From assembly GCA_018003015.1 (NCBI GenBank), contig JAGNEZ010000003.1:1-64000 (forward strand): a DNA stretch of 64,000 bases, given 5' to 3'. The position numbers and the translations under genes are program-made. The DNA is from Phycisphaerae bacterium (GTDB lineage: Bacteria > Planctomycetota > Phycisphaerae > UBA1845 > PWPN01). How positions within the stretch are numbered: position 1 is the first letter of the stretch; each line of letters opens with the position of its first letter. This document shows, in pieces, positions 52,678-60,930 of the stretch. The notes beneath the pieces were generated by a model that was given only the letters and a program-made list of their open reading frames with translations, searched no databases and was not told where the DNA came from.

Positions 52678-53304
52678 ATGGAAGACGCACGATTCAGGGA
52701 ATTGCTCACCGAGGCCAAAGCCGGGAAAACGGCCGCCATGGATGCCCTGCTCGTCGCCAGCTTCGATCCCCTCCGGGCAACTATAGCTCAACAGATGGGC
52801 TCAGCCCTAGCCAAGGCCCAACTCGAACCTGAGGACATCATCCAGGAAACCTACGCGGCCTGCTGGGCCAGCCTGGCCAACGCAGACTTCAATGGATTCC
52901 AGCCCTTCCTGGCTTGGCTGCGACAGATCGCCGAAAACAAGCTGATCGATATCCAACGAGCCTTGTTGGCCGAGAAACGTGATGTCCGCCGACAAGTATC
53001 TGCATGGGGTGTCCAGAGTGGATCGTACGTAAACCTTTTGGACGCAGTAACTTCGCCACTTTCAACCCCGAGCCGAGGAGCCGCCCGAAGCGAGGGATTG
53101 GCCGTCCTCATGGTCCGGCTCCAGCAGCTCCCCGAAGACTATCGCCAAATCATCGTCTGGCGCCTGATCGAGGGCCTGCCCGTCGCAGAAGTCGCCACCC
53201 GCCTCAGCCGCAGCGAAGCTGCTGTCCATATGCTCTTTCATCGAGCCCTCAAGCAGCTCCGCAACCTGATGGGAGCCCCCTCCAACTACTTGAGCCAGGC
53301 TTGA
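52678..53304 (+). CDS. ECF-type RNA polymerase sigma factor
   Basis: 208 residues from ATG 52678; an in-frame ATG at 52573 would add 35 atypical residues. Region 2 shows 'LEPEDIIQETYAACWASL' and 'FQPFLAWLRQIAENKLID'. Region 4 shows 'LPEDYRQIIVWRLIEGLPVA' and 'EVATRLSRSEAAVHMLFHRA'. It resembles planctomycete ECF groups associated with protein kinases. The WD40 kinase gene upstream is a likely functional partner (inference). Neither start has a strong ribosome site, so leader control is possible. Confidence 0.85.
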   Translation: MEDARFRELLTEAKAGKTAAMDALLVASFDPLRATIAQQMGSALAKAQLEPEDIIQETYAACWASLANADFNGFQPFLAWLRQIAENKLIDIQRALLAEKRDVRRQVSAWGVQSGSYVNLLDAVTSPLSTPSRGAARSEGLAVLMVRLQQLPEDYRQIIVWRLIEGLPVAEVATRLSRSEAAVHMLFHRALKQLRNLMGAPSNYLSQA

Positions 53305-53402
53305 ACCAGCCACCTGAATCCGGCTCGAGCCGACAGAACGCCGCCCCGCAACTTGGCCTGAACTTAAACCTTTGATGTATATGCTGTTAAACCTCTTCCC
53401 GC

Positions 53403-54869
53403 TCAAACCGCCAGCAGGGCATCTTTCCGTAGCACCTTGCGATGGCGAGCCAGAACCGGACGAACAACCTCCCTCAGAAAGACATCAACCTGCCGCGGCG
53501 CCAAACCCACAAAACGCTTCGGGTCAAGGGCTCCATCGAGATCGACCGCCGCAAAGGCCGGATCAGCCTTCAGTCGAGCCATCAGGTCGTTGGCCCGACC
53601 ACGCATCTTCACCTCGCGGCCCGCAGCTTGAGAGTGCCGGCGAATCCGCTCATGCAACGCTTGGCGATCCCCTGCCCGGGCGATCTTGCCACGCTTGCCC
53701 CCTTGCCCTGCTGTGCCAGTGGTAGTCGCGGCCATCAGAATGTCCTCTGTGGCCATGAAGGGCAGCTCGGCCGCCACCCGCGAGGCAATCACCTGCGGAT
53801 AGACCACCATCCCCCGAGCCACATCGGTCACAATCCGAAGAATCGCGTCCGTCGCCAGGAAGCTCTCCGCAAAGACGATCCGCTTGTTCGACGAGTCGTC
53901 CAGCGTACGCTCGAACCACTGCTCGGCCGCCGTCTGAAACGGGCTGGACAGGATCGAGATGACAAACCGGGCCAAACCCGTCATCCGCTCGCAGCGCATC
54001 GGGTTCCGTTTGTAGGCCATCGCCGACGAACCCACCTGCTGCGCCTCGAAAGGCTCCTCCATCTCCTTCATGCCGGCCATGAGCCGCAGATCGTTGGCCA
54101 TCTTGTGGGCACTGACCGAGATGCCGGCCAGAACGGCGGCCACGTCGGCGTCAACCTTGCGGCTGTAGGTCTGGCCGGTCACCGGCTCCGCTTTCTTAAA
54201 CCCCAGCCGCGCCATGACCTGCCTCTCCAGCCGGTCCACCTTCCGCACATCGCCCTCGAATAGGGCCAGGAAGCTCGCTTGCGTGCCGGTCGCCCCACGA
54301 ATGCCACGGAATCGCAGACCGCCCAGACGCTGCTCGACTGCCTCCAGATCGCGGACAAAATCGTACGCCCACAGGCACGCCCGCCGCCCGACAGTCGTGA
54401 GTTGTGCCGGCTGGTAGTGCGTGTAACCCAGACACGGCAGGTCACGATGCTTGCGGGCAAAGCGGGCCAGAGCGTCAATCACATTGGCCAGCCAATCGCG
54501 AATCAGGACCAGGGCATCCCGGAGGATCATCAGGTCGGCATTGTCGACCACGTCCATGCTGGTCGCCCCCAGATGCAGAATCCCACGGGCGCCCGGAGCC
54601 ACATCACCCCAGGCGTACAAATGGGCCATCACGTCATGACGGAGGCGCTTCTCATGCTCGGCGGCGTTCTCAAAATCGATCTGCTCCATCGTCCGGCGGA
54701 GCTGGTCAAGCTGCCGGCGGGTGATCGGCAGGCCGAGCTCGGCTTCCGACTCCGCCAGGGCCAGCCAGATCCTGCGCCAACAGAGGATCCGATGTCGGGC
54801 CCCGAAGAGGCGAGCCATTTCCGCAGAGGCGTAACGGGATACCAACGGGTTCTGATAGATGTCGCTCAT
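53403..54869 (-). CDS. purB: Adenylosuccinate lyase
   Basis: 488 residues from ATG 54869. Fumarase/aspartase superfamily, closest to the animal-type ADSL branch: 'HLGATSMDVVDNADLMILRD', 'GYTHYQPAQLTTVGRRACLW' with the catalytic His, and signature loop 'GSSAMAYKRNPMRCER'. It acts twice in purine synthesis (SAICAR to AICAR, adenylosuccinate to AMP). In the C-terminal domain, between 'EDILMAA' and 'GDRQALHERI', about 16 extra residues rich in Thr, Gly and Lys appear where homologues have a short turn. Single gene between convergent and divergent neighbours. Confidence 0.93.
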   Translation of the reverse strand: MSDIYQNPLVSRYASAEMARLFGARHRILCWRRIWLALAESEAELGLPITRRQLDQLRRTMEQIDFENAAEHEKRLRHDVMAHLYAWGDVAPGARGILHLGATSMDVVDNADLMILRDALVLIRDWLANVIDALARFARKHRDLPCLGYTHYQPAQLTTVGRRACLWAYDFVRDLEAVEQRLGGLRFRGIRGATGTQASFLALFEGDVRKVDRLERQVMARLGFKKAEPVTGQTYSRKVDADVAAVLAGISVSAHKMANDLRLMAGMKEMEEPFEAQQVGSSAMAYKRNPMRCERMTGLARFVISILSSPFQTAAEQWFERTLDDSSNKRIVFAESFLATDAILRIVTDVARGMVVYPQVIASRVAAELPFMATEDILMAATTTGTAGQGGKRGKIARAGDRQALHERIRRHSQAAGREVKMRGRANDLMARLKADPAFAAVDLDGALDPKRFVGLAPRQVDVFLREVVRPVLARHRKVLRKDALLAV

Positions 54870-55023
54870 GGGCGAGAGTATAGCCCGCCCCCATGACGCG
54901 ATGAAGCCCCCTCGGTGCCGCCCGGGCAGGGACGGAAACCCTGACGCCGCAACGCCAACTTGATCGATGGGAAGCGGTCGGCAACTGGTCGTAGAGTCAA
55001 TCATGGAGAACGAGGCCCCGGGA

Positions 55024-57915
55024 TCAGTGGCCGCGGCGGAGAGCGGTGAGCTTGGAACGGGTGGCTTCTTCGAGAGCGGACTCCTTCAGGCCGCGGTAAA
55101 CGTCCGCCAGCATGGCGTAGTGAGCGGAGAGAGCCCCGCGGACGTTCCAGCCGGTAACGCCCGCGGCCGTGAGCCGCTCCAGCTGAAGGACGGCCCCTTC
55201 CAGAATGATCCGAGCCTCCTTGAACTCGGTCCGCTCACGCAGGGTGTCGGCAAGCATGAGCGTCTGAAAGGTGGCCGGCAGAACGTACTTCGCGGAGTCG
55301 GGAAAACGATGGGCCAGCGTCTGATAGAGCATACCGCTCTGGCGCATATCCTTCAGGGCTTCTTCCTCGCGGCGTTCAAACTTGTCGATGCCGCTCAACT
55401 TGATGTACATGTTGGCCAGCGAAAGCGTGTAATCGGGAACGTGAGGCTGCTCGCGAACCAGGTCCTCCATGATCGCGATGGCCTTGAGGACCCGGGCCCT
55501 GGCTTGCGGGCCGCGGTCCTGCATGGCGTAAGTCTCGGCCAGGTCGAAGCGATACGGGGGCAGTTGCGGCAGCTTCTCGAGAATCTCGATGGCCCGATCG
55601 AGGCTGCCGGGATGACCGGAACCACGGTCGCCGTCGAAGCCCGGGCCGCGCTGCTCACGCAGGCATCGGGCGAGCAGATGGCGGTACTCCGAAACGCGGG
55701 GCATCTGGCCGGTCAAATCGGTCAGGATCTGGACCGCCTCGCGGAGGCAGGCGATCCGCCTCTGGTTCCAGGCCCGGAAGCGATCGCGCCAGTCACGATA
55801 CGAGCCAATGTCGGGGCGCGGGCTCGCGCCGTCCTGCGGATGGAGGCCGGCGGGTCGTTCGGCTGGTCCGGAAGACGATTTCGACGAGAGGCTGCTCGGG
55901 ATCATGGCGGAGAGATAGAGGGCCCGGGCCAGTTCAAACCGCGCCTCCGGGGCGGGCTCGGGGCCGCTGTTCAGGGCCCGCAACAGCTCCCGCGATTCCT
56001 GAAGGTGTCGGCCCGCCGGCTCGGCCTTCTCCTGGGTGAACAGGACCGCGGCCAGCTTGTTGTGGACGCGGGCCAGAAGGGTCCGGGCGGCGGTGTTGTT
56101 CGGGTCAGACTGGCACATCGCTTCGCAACGACGGATCGCGACGTCGTACGCGGCCTCGGCGTCGGCGTATCGGCCCAGCCGCTCGTGGATCTCGCCGACC
56201 CGGTGATGAGCGGCCGCCACCTTCAACTGCACCGAGAGGGATTCGCCTTCCTGTTGGCCAAGCTTGCGATAGAAGACGAGCATCTGTTCGAGAAAGGTGG
56301 CCGTCTCGGGCGAAATCGCCGCCGGGGCCGCGACGGACACGGTGTATTCCTCGGTGCCATCCACGCTCAGCTCCTGAGCGGACAACAGGCTTTCGGGCGC
56401 GAACCGGTCAAAGGTCGCCTCCATGGCTTGCAGCGACAAGTCCGCCACGGCTTCCACACGCTGGCGCTGACGCCGCTCGCCTGCCAGGGCCAATTCGGCC
56501 CGCGAGTTCGCGATCCGCACGCTCACGTAAGCCGTGAATGACACAATGGCCACCGTCAGCAGTAAGGCCAGGCTCGCCAGGCCGAGCGTGGCAGGCAGCG
56601 GGTTGCGCATCGCCCAGCGGCGCAGCCGCTCGACGCGCGAGATGCGACGAGCACGAATGGGGCGGTCCTCCACAAAACCCAGCAGGTCGTCGCGCAGCTC
56701 GGCCGCAGAACCGTACCGGTGCTCGATCGCCCGGGCCGAGGCCTTCAGGATGATGGTCTCGAGATCACGCGGCAGCCCGGGACATACCTGTCGGGCGGGC
56801 GGGAGCGGCTTCTCCATGATCGCCCGGATCAAGCTGCTGGTCTTCGCCTCCGCAAAGGCCGGCCGGAGCGTCGCCAACTCGTAGAGCGTGACGCCAAGAC
56901 TGTAAACGTCGCTTCGGGCTTCAATGCGACCCTCGATCTGCTCCGGAGCCATGTACCGCAGGGTGCCCACCAGGTCGCCGGTCTGTGTCGCCCCTTCGTG
57001 CCCGATCTCCTTGGCAAGGCCGAAATCCGCCACCCACAAAGTCCCGTCCGAGTCCAGAAGAAGATTGCTCGGCTTGAGGTCACGGTGCAGGACGCTCTGA
57101 CTGTGGGCGTAGGCGACGGCATCCGCGGCCTGGGCCATCACCCGGGCAAGGTGACGCCAGTACTGGCGATTGAGTGTCAGCCGCGAACCGCCTGCGTTAC
57201 CCGAGAGCGGCTCACCCGACGTCCGAGCGTGGCAGACCGGGGCGGCGCGTTCCTCACGCTGTTCAAGCAGATCACGGGCCACCTCGATCAGGTCGGAGGA
57301 ACGGCTCGACAAAGCCAACGTCGAGCTCGACGCCGATTCCGCTCCCGCATCGTGCCCGGCCAGAGCCTTGAACACCGTGTCCAGCCCCACACCCCGAATA
57401 TACTGCATGACCAGGTAGTGGTAGCCGTCCTGCTCGCCCACGCCGAACACCGGCACAATGTTGGTGTGGTGCAGACGGGCAGCGGTTCGGGCCTCGCGGT
57501 CGAAGCGTTCGCGGCGGGCAGGGTCCTCGGTATGACGCCGGGGAAGCACCTTGATGGCCACCCGCCGGCCAAGAGACTCCTGCTCGGCTTCGTAGACCAC
57601 CCCCATCCCGCCGTGGCCCAGCTCGCGGACAATACGAAAGTCGCCCAGCCGGCCCACCGGGGATTCATGGGTCAGGAGCTGGCGGCTCGACGAACCGCCG
57701 CCGTGATGCTTGGCGTTCTCAACCGCCTGAATGGTCGGGAACAACTCACGAATGTCGCCCGCCAGGGCTGGGTAGCGGACCGCATAGTCCTCGACGCTCG
57801 GCGAATCGCCCGAGCGGCACTTGCGCGTGAACTCCTCCGCGAGCATCTCGAACGGATCGCAGTCCGGGTTCGTTTCGGCCATGGTGATCCACTCATCCAT
57901 TGACGATCGGGCCAT
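55024..57915 (-). CDS. Membrane Ser/Thr protein kinase with TPR-like sensor region
   Basis: 963 residues from ATG 57915; ATG 57900 and 57882 are alternatives. The N-terminal planctomycete motif is 'SVEDYAVRYPALAGDIRELF'. The kinase domain spans ~95-420: 'ELGHGGMGVVYEAE', 'VAIKVL', 'SVLHRDLKPSNLLLD', 'VADFGLAKEIG', 'GTLRYMAPEQIEG'. A ~70-residue Ser/Ala-rich insert sits between the hinge and the catalytic loop. A membrane helix at ~440-465 ('LGLASLALLLTVAIVSFTAY') is followed by helical TPR-like repeats ('VAAAHHRVGEIHERLGRYAD', 'FDLAETYAMQDRGPQARARV'). It lies 12 bp after the sigma gene at 57928 and is presumably co-transcribed. Confidence 0.9.
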   Translation of the reverse strand: MARSSMDEWITMAETNPDCDPFEMLAEEFTRKCRSGDSPSVEDYAVRYPALAGDIRELFPTIQAVENAKHHGGGSSSRQLLTHESPVGRLGDFRIVRELGHGGMGVVYEAEQESLGRRVAIKVLPRRHTEDPARRERFDREARTAARLHHTNIVPVFGVGEQDGYHYLVMQYIRGVGLDTVFKALAGHDAGAESASSSTLALSSRSSDLIEVARDLLEQREERAAPVCHARTSGEPLSGNAGGSRLTLNRQYWRHLARVMAQAADAVAYAHSQSVLHRDLKPSNLLLDSDGTLWVADFGLAKEIGHEGATQTGDLVGTLRYMAPEQIEGRIEARSDVYSLGVTLYELATLRPAFAEAKTSSLIRAIMEKPLPPARQVCPGLPRDLETIILKASARAIEHRYGSAAELRDDLLGFVEDRPIRARRISRVERLRRWAMRNPLPATLGLASLALLLTVAIVSFTAYVSVRIANSRAELALAGERRQRQRVEAVADLSLQAMEATFDRFAPESLLSAQELSVDGTEEYTVSVAAPAAISPETATFLEQMLVFYRKLGQQEGESLSVQLKVAAAHHRVGEIHERLGRYADAEAAYDVAIRRCEAMCQSDPNNTAARTLLARVHNKLAAVLFTQEKAEPAGRHLQESRELLRALNSGPEPAPEARFELARALYLSAMIPSSLSSKSSSGPAERPAGLHPQDGASPRPDIGSYRDWRDRFRAWNQRRIACLREAVQILTDLTGQMPRVSEYRHLLARCLREQRGPGFDGDRGSGHPGSLDRAIEILEKLPQLPPYRFDLAETYAMQDRGPQARARVLKAIAIMEDLVREQPHVPDYTLSLANMYIKLSGIDKFERREEEALKDMRQSGMLYQTLAHRFPDSAKYVLPATFQTLMLADTLRERTEFKEARIILEGAVLQLERLTAAGVTGWNVRGALSAHYAMLADVYRGLKESALEEATRSKLTALRRGH

Positions 57916-57927
57916 GATCCGGCGGCA

Positions 57928-58575
57928 TCAGGGCATCGCCGCCAAGGAATCGAAACCGCCGGTCTCCTCCAGAATGGCCTTCAGCCGCCGAAGAGCCCGG
58001 AAGTACCGGATGCTGGCGGCCTTTCGGTCAAGGTCCAACACCGCCGAAATCTCCTGGTTGGTCAGCTCCTCGAAATGCCGCAGCAGCAGGACCTCGCGAT
58101 CGATCGGATCCATGCCGTCGATGGCCGCCCGGAGACGCTCCGATAGCTCGATTCGCCTCAGGGCCAGCGACGGCGAGGTGATGTTGGCCAGCAGGTTGTG
58201 GGCCAGTGTGACCGTGGTCTCATCGGACGAGAACTGGGCCCGAAGGGAGACCTCACGGCCCGCGTCACGCATCTCCGCCCCCAGGTGGCGACGGTGAATA
58301 TCGATCAGAGTCTGAGCAACCACCAGGCGAAGCCAGATGAACAGCGACTGCTCAGTGTCACCTTCGACGTGGGCACACCGCTGAGCAGCGTTCAGGTAGG
58401 CCTCCTGCAGAACGTCCTCGGGATCGACGCGGCCCAGCAGGCGCGGGTTCAATCGAAACGTGGCTGTCTTCAGGAGGCGCGGGCGGTATTCGTCAAACGC
58501 GGCGGCTAGCGCGTCCGTGTCCCCCCGGCGCACACGCGCCACCCGCTCGGTCCTGACGACGCTCTCTCCGCTCAT
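57928..58575 (-). CDS. ECF-type sigma factor paired with the downstream kinase
   Basis: 215 residues from ATG 58575, the first ATG that fits the domain start. Region 2 has 'LLGRVDPEDVLQEAYLNAAQ' and 'SLFIWLRLVVAQTLIDIHRR'. Region 4 has 'MDPIDREVLLLRHFEELTNQ' and 'ISAVLDLDRKAASIRYFRAL'. The neighbouring kinase with an extracytoplasmic sensor probably regulates it, a frequent planctomycete arrangement in which no anti-sigma gene is present. Confidence 0.88.
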   Translation of the reverse strand: MSGESVVRTERVARVRRGDTDALAAAFDEYRPRLLKTATFRLNPRLLGRVDPEDVLQEAYLNAAQRCAHVEGDTEQSLFIWLRLVVAQTLIDIHRRHLGAEMRDAGREVSLRAQFSSDETTVTLAHNLLANITSPSLALRRIELSERLRAAIDGMDPIDREVLLLRHFEELTNQEISAVLDLDRKAASIRYFRALRRLKAILEETGGFDSLAAMP

Positions 58576-59165
58576 GGAAAGACCCTTGAATCCTCCGCTC
58601 GGTTTGCGACCAGATCGCGAGCCGCGGCGTGCTTGCGGGCCGAGTATGCCTCCCTCCGCCCCCACCCCGTCTCCACTTCGACTTCCGTTCCCATCATGCC
58701 AGAATTCGAAGCGAACGGCAAGCCTGCGGACACCCAGGCGATAGCGCGGCCAGACCGATAGCCAATTCCTCAGACAAAAGACCCGTCAAGCTGTAGACAA
58801 CGACTCGGGCGATGCGTTTGACATGCTATGGGTCGCTGATTCGACCCGCCGCGAAAACGGCCAAGAGCGGCGCTTCGCGTGACTGCGGAAACAACGGTGT
58901 CGCTTGGGCATGCCCCAGCGGCGCCTCGCGCGTATCGAATCGCAAGATAGCCACGATACTCCCAAAAAGAGTGCGCCGGTCGCCTACCTCTGGTGGCGAC
59001 CGGTGTGCTGCGCGCACATCGTGGAAGAACCTGTAGACATCGTCCGCGGCGAACCGTTTCAGCCTATATGGATGGCAGAGCCGCATTCCCAAGAAAACGA
59101 TGCGTCACCGGCATTCGTGTCCCCATCGATACGGAGATTCTGCCCGCGTGTCTCGGATCGACACC
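58576..59165. other. Divergent intergenic region with a strong hairpin (590 bp)
   Basis: No credible gene in any frame. It contains a strong hairpin at 58976-59003 with a T run on the minus-strand side, and sequence around 58800-59100 with several short GC-rich self-complementary motifs. This could be a decayed gene or a small RNA locus; I could not identify it. Confidence 0.45.
58976..59003 (-). terminator. Terminator-like hairpin with no obvious upstream gene
   Basis: A perfect 9-bp stem (58976-58984 with 58995-59003) is extended inside by ACC/GGT with one bulge. On the minus strand it is followed within about ten bases by CTTTTT. No minus-strand gene ends nearby, so it may terminate a small RNA. 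Confidence 0.4.
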
Positions 59166-59534
59166 ATGAGCAAGAGCCTGGAGGTTACCCCCGTGAGAGT
59201 CACCCATCGATCGGATCTCGGCCATGAGGTCGTGGGATCAGTGTCCGTCAAACCTCAGGTCCGCGATGCGGCTGCCCGTAGAGACACGGCCGAGCTGTCG
59301 AGCATGGCAGGGTTTCGTGGCTACCCGGCCATTGCCGGACTGCTTCTCCTCGCCCTTTCATTCTCCGGATACTACCTCGGATACGCGAAGGGTTACACGG
59401 CAGGTGCACAACAGACGAAAACCATCGGCGAGCCGTACTCCCCGGAAGTCGGTGACCCGGCGGCACAACCTCCGGCGGATGCCTGGACAATCAGCCGGCT
59501 CGAACCTGGCAACCGGACAACGCAGAAACAATAG
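59166..59534 (+). CDS. Small single-pass membrane protein
   Basis: 122 residues from ATG 59166. A polar N-terminus (~1-50) is followed by one membrane helix, 'YPAIAGLLLLALSFSGYYLG' (~52-72), with a tyrosine/glycine-rich exit ('YAKGYTAGAQQ') and a ~40-residue Pro/Ala-rich tail. No family recognised. No strong ribosome site, so existence is probable rather than certain. Convergent with the PEP-CTERM gene. Confidence 0.5.
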   Translation: MSKSLEVTPVRVTHRSDLGHEVVGSVSVKPQVRDAAARRDTAELSSMAGFRGYPAIAGLLLLALSFSGYYLGYAKGYTAGAQQTKTIGEPYSPEVGDPAAQPPADAWTISRLEPGNRTTQKQ

Positions 59535-59562
59535 CGGGCTCGCGGTTGACCGACCACAGAAC

Positions 59563-59593
59563 GACCGGCCTCCGGCCACTCACGCAGCCGGTC
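59563..59593. terminator. Possible terminator between convergent genes
   Basis: GACCGGC (59563-59569) pairs perfectly with GCCGGTC (59587-59593). The 17-nt loop contains a further self-complementary GGCC. It is placed between the ends of two convergent genes. Confidence 0.35.
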
Positions 59594-59679
59594 CGCCGGA
59601 ACCCAAGAGCAGGTCCGAAACCTGCCCTTGGGTCATCGCACGCGGGCATCTGGGCCCCCCGGCCGGCGCAAACCAGCGA

Positions 59680-60345
59680 TCAAGACCAAATCACCCGGCG
59701 ACGATTCCGTAAACCGATCAAGCCGAGCCCGCCAATGCCCAAAAGGACCAGCGAGGCCGGCTCGGGAACAACTCTTCCTTCAACCCGGGTGGCCATCCGC
59801 TCGTCGGTCGGGCGATAGTTCCACGGACCATTGTCGCTGCGGCCGGCCGTGGGACCGATATCACCAGTACTGTTGAAGCCCCAGCCACCGTCGAAGTTGC
59901 CCTTCGCATCGGCGATCACCCAGTACGTGGTGTTGGCGTCGAGCTGCAGCGTGCCGGGGAAGGGCGCGTGCAGCACCTGCTGGCCGGTGACGTTGACGTT
60001 GAGGGCCGAGGTCTGAAGGACACCACCCGGCAACCCGGCCGCGTCGGAGGCGATGACGACATCAAGGGGGCCGGTACCGGTATTCGGCGGCCCGGCTACG
60101 CCGACACCGAGCACAATCTGGGTCAACAGGTAGCTGCTCGGCCCGACGGTGAAGGTAATCGCCTGATCAACGTTGCCGATCGTGCCGAAGGTCTCACCCT
60201 GGAGCAACCGGCCACCCGCCGAAAAAGTATCACCGGGCCCGAAGTTGTTGAAGATGGTGTCAGCGTCGGCCGCGAGGACCGGGCCAAGCACGACGAGCGC
60301 GCTGAGCGCGCTGAGCGCGCAGAGCATCCCCGGTTTGCAGACCAT
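59680..60345 (-). CDS. PEP-CTERM exported protein with choice-of-anchor-like beta domain
   Basis: 221 residues from ATG 60345 (AAAAAAGGAG seven bases upstream), with signal peptide 'ALSALSALVVLGPVLAADA'. The beta-rich body has 'QAITFTVGPSSYLLTQIVLG', 'LQLDANTTYWVIADAKGNFD' and 'GGWGFNSTGDIG', a pattern of choice-of-anchor R-type exoproteins. The C-terminus has 'VPEPASLVLLGIGGLGLIGL' and then 'RNRRR', a textbook PEP-CTERM signal. Third such protein in the window. Function unknown; cell-surface or matrix display expected. Confidence 0.85.
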   Translation of the reverse strand: MVCKPGMLCALSALSALVVLGPVLAADADTIFNNFGPGDTFSAGGRLLQGETFGTIGNVDQAITFTVGPSSYLLTQIVLGVGVAGPPNTGTGPLDVVIASDAAGLPGGVLQTSALNVNVTGQQVLHAPFPGTLQLDANTTYWVIADAKGNFDGGWGFNSTGDIGPTAGRSDNGPWNYRPTDERMATRVEGRVVPEPASLVLLGIGGLGLIGLRNRRRVIWS

Positions 60346-60930
60346 CCTGATCTCTCCTTTTTTGAAACAGTGCCCTACGAATCACGCCGGCCTCGCCCGC
60401 CGCGCGGGTCTGAAAGCTCGATGCCGGCCCCGAACAGGTGATTCTAGGTGCCTTGTCTCGGCCCGCCAGTGATTTCCGGGATTTCCAGGCACAAGAAACC
60501 GTATTTCCTGCCACACCAAGGGCTTGTGTTCGCGGGTCGTGGCGCAGACATGGCCCATCGGCCGCCGCCAGGATGGAAAAAGGAGGGTAAAAGAGCCGAA
60601 CCGAATCGAGCCGTTTGTCGAGGACGAACGGCAAACAGGCCAAGCAGGACCGCGGATCGGCAACAGGCCCGACGCGAAACAGCCGCGAACCAGACGCCCC
60701 CGCCAAGCCCTGACGGCGCCACCTCACTCCCCGCGTCGACGCGAACCGTCTGGCCGGCTCTGACTGCGAATCGCGACCCGGCAAGGAAGGCGGTCAAGCC
60801 GGGCGCCTTCGGAACCCCGCACCCATCAGGCCACCCGTCCTCCGTGACACCCCCTGTGGCCCGCTACCGCTTGCCTCGTTGGACAAGGGACTCAGGCACG
60901 ATGGGGTCCTTGGTGGCGGCGTTAACCTGT
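60346..60930. other. Gene-free stretch between PEP-CTERM gene and gatB (585 bp)
   Basis: The upstream region of the PEP-CTERM gene and the downstream flank of gatB. Open frames here have Arg/Pro-rich translations without domains and are not credible genes. No convincing promoter pair was found beyond the ribosome binding site at the left end. Confidence 0.5.
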
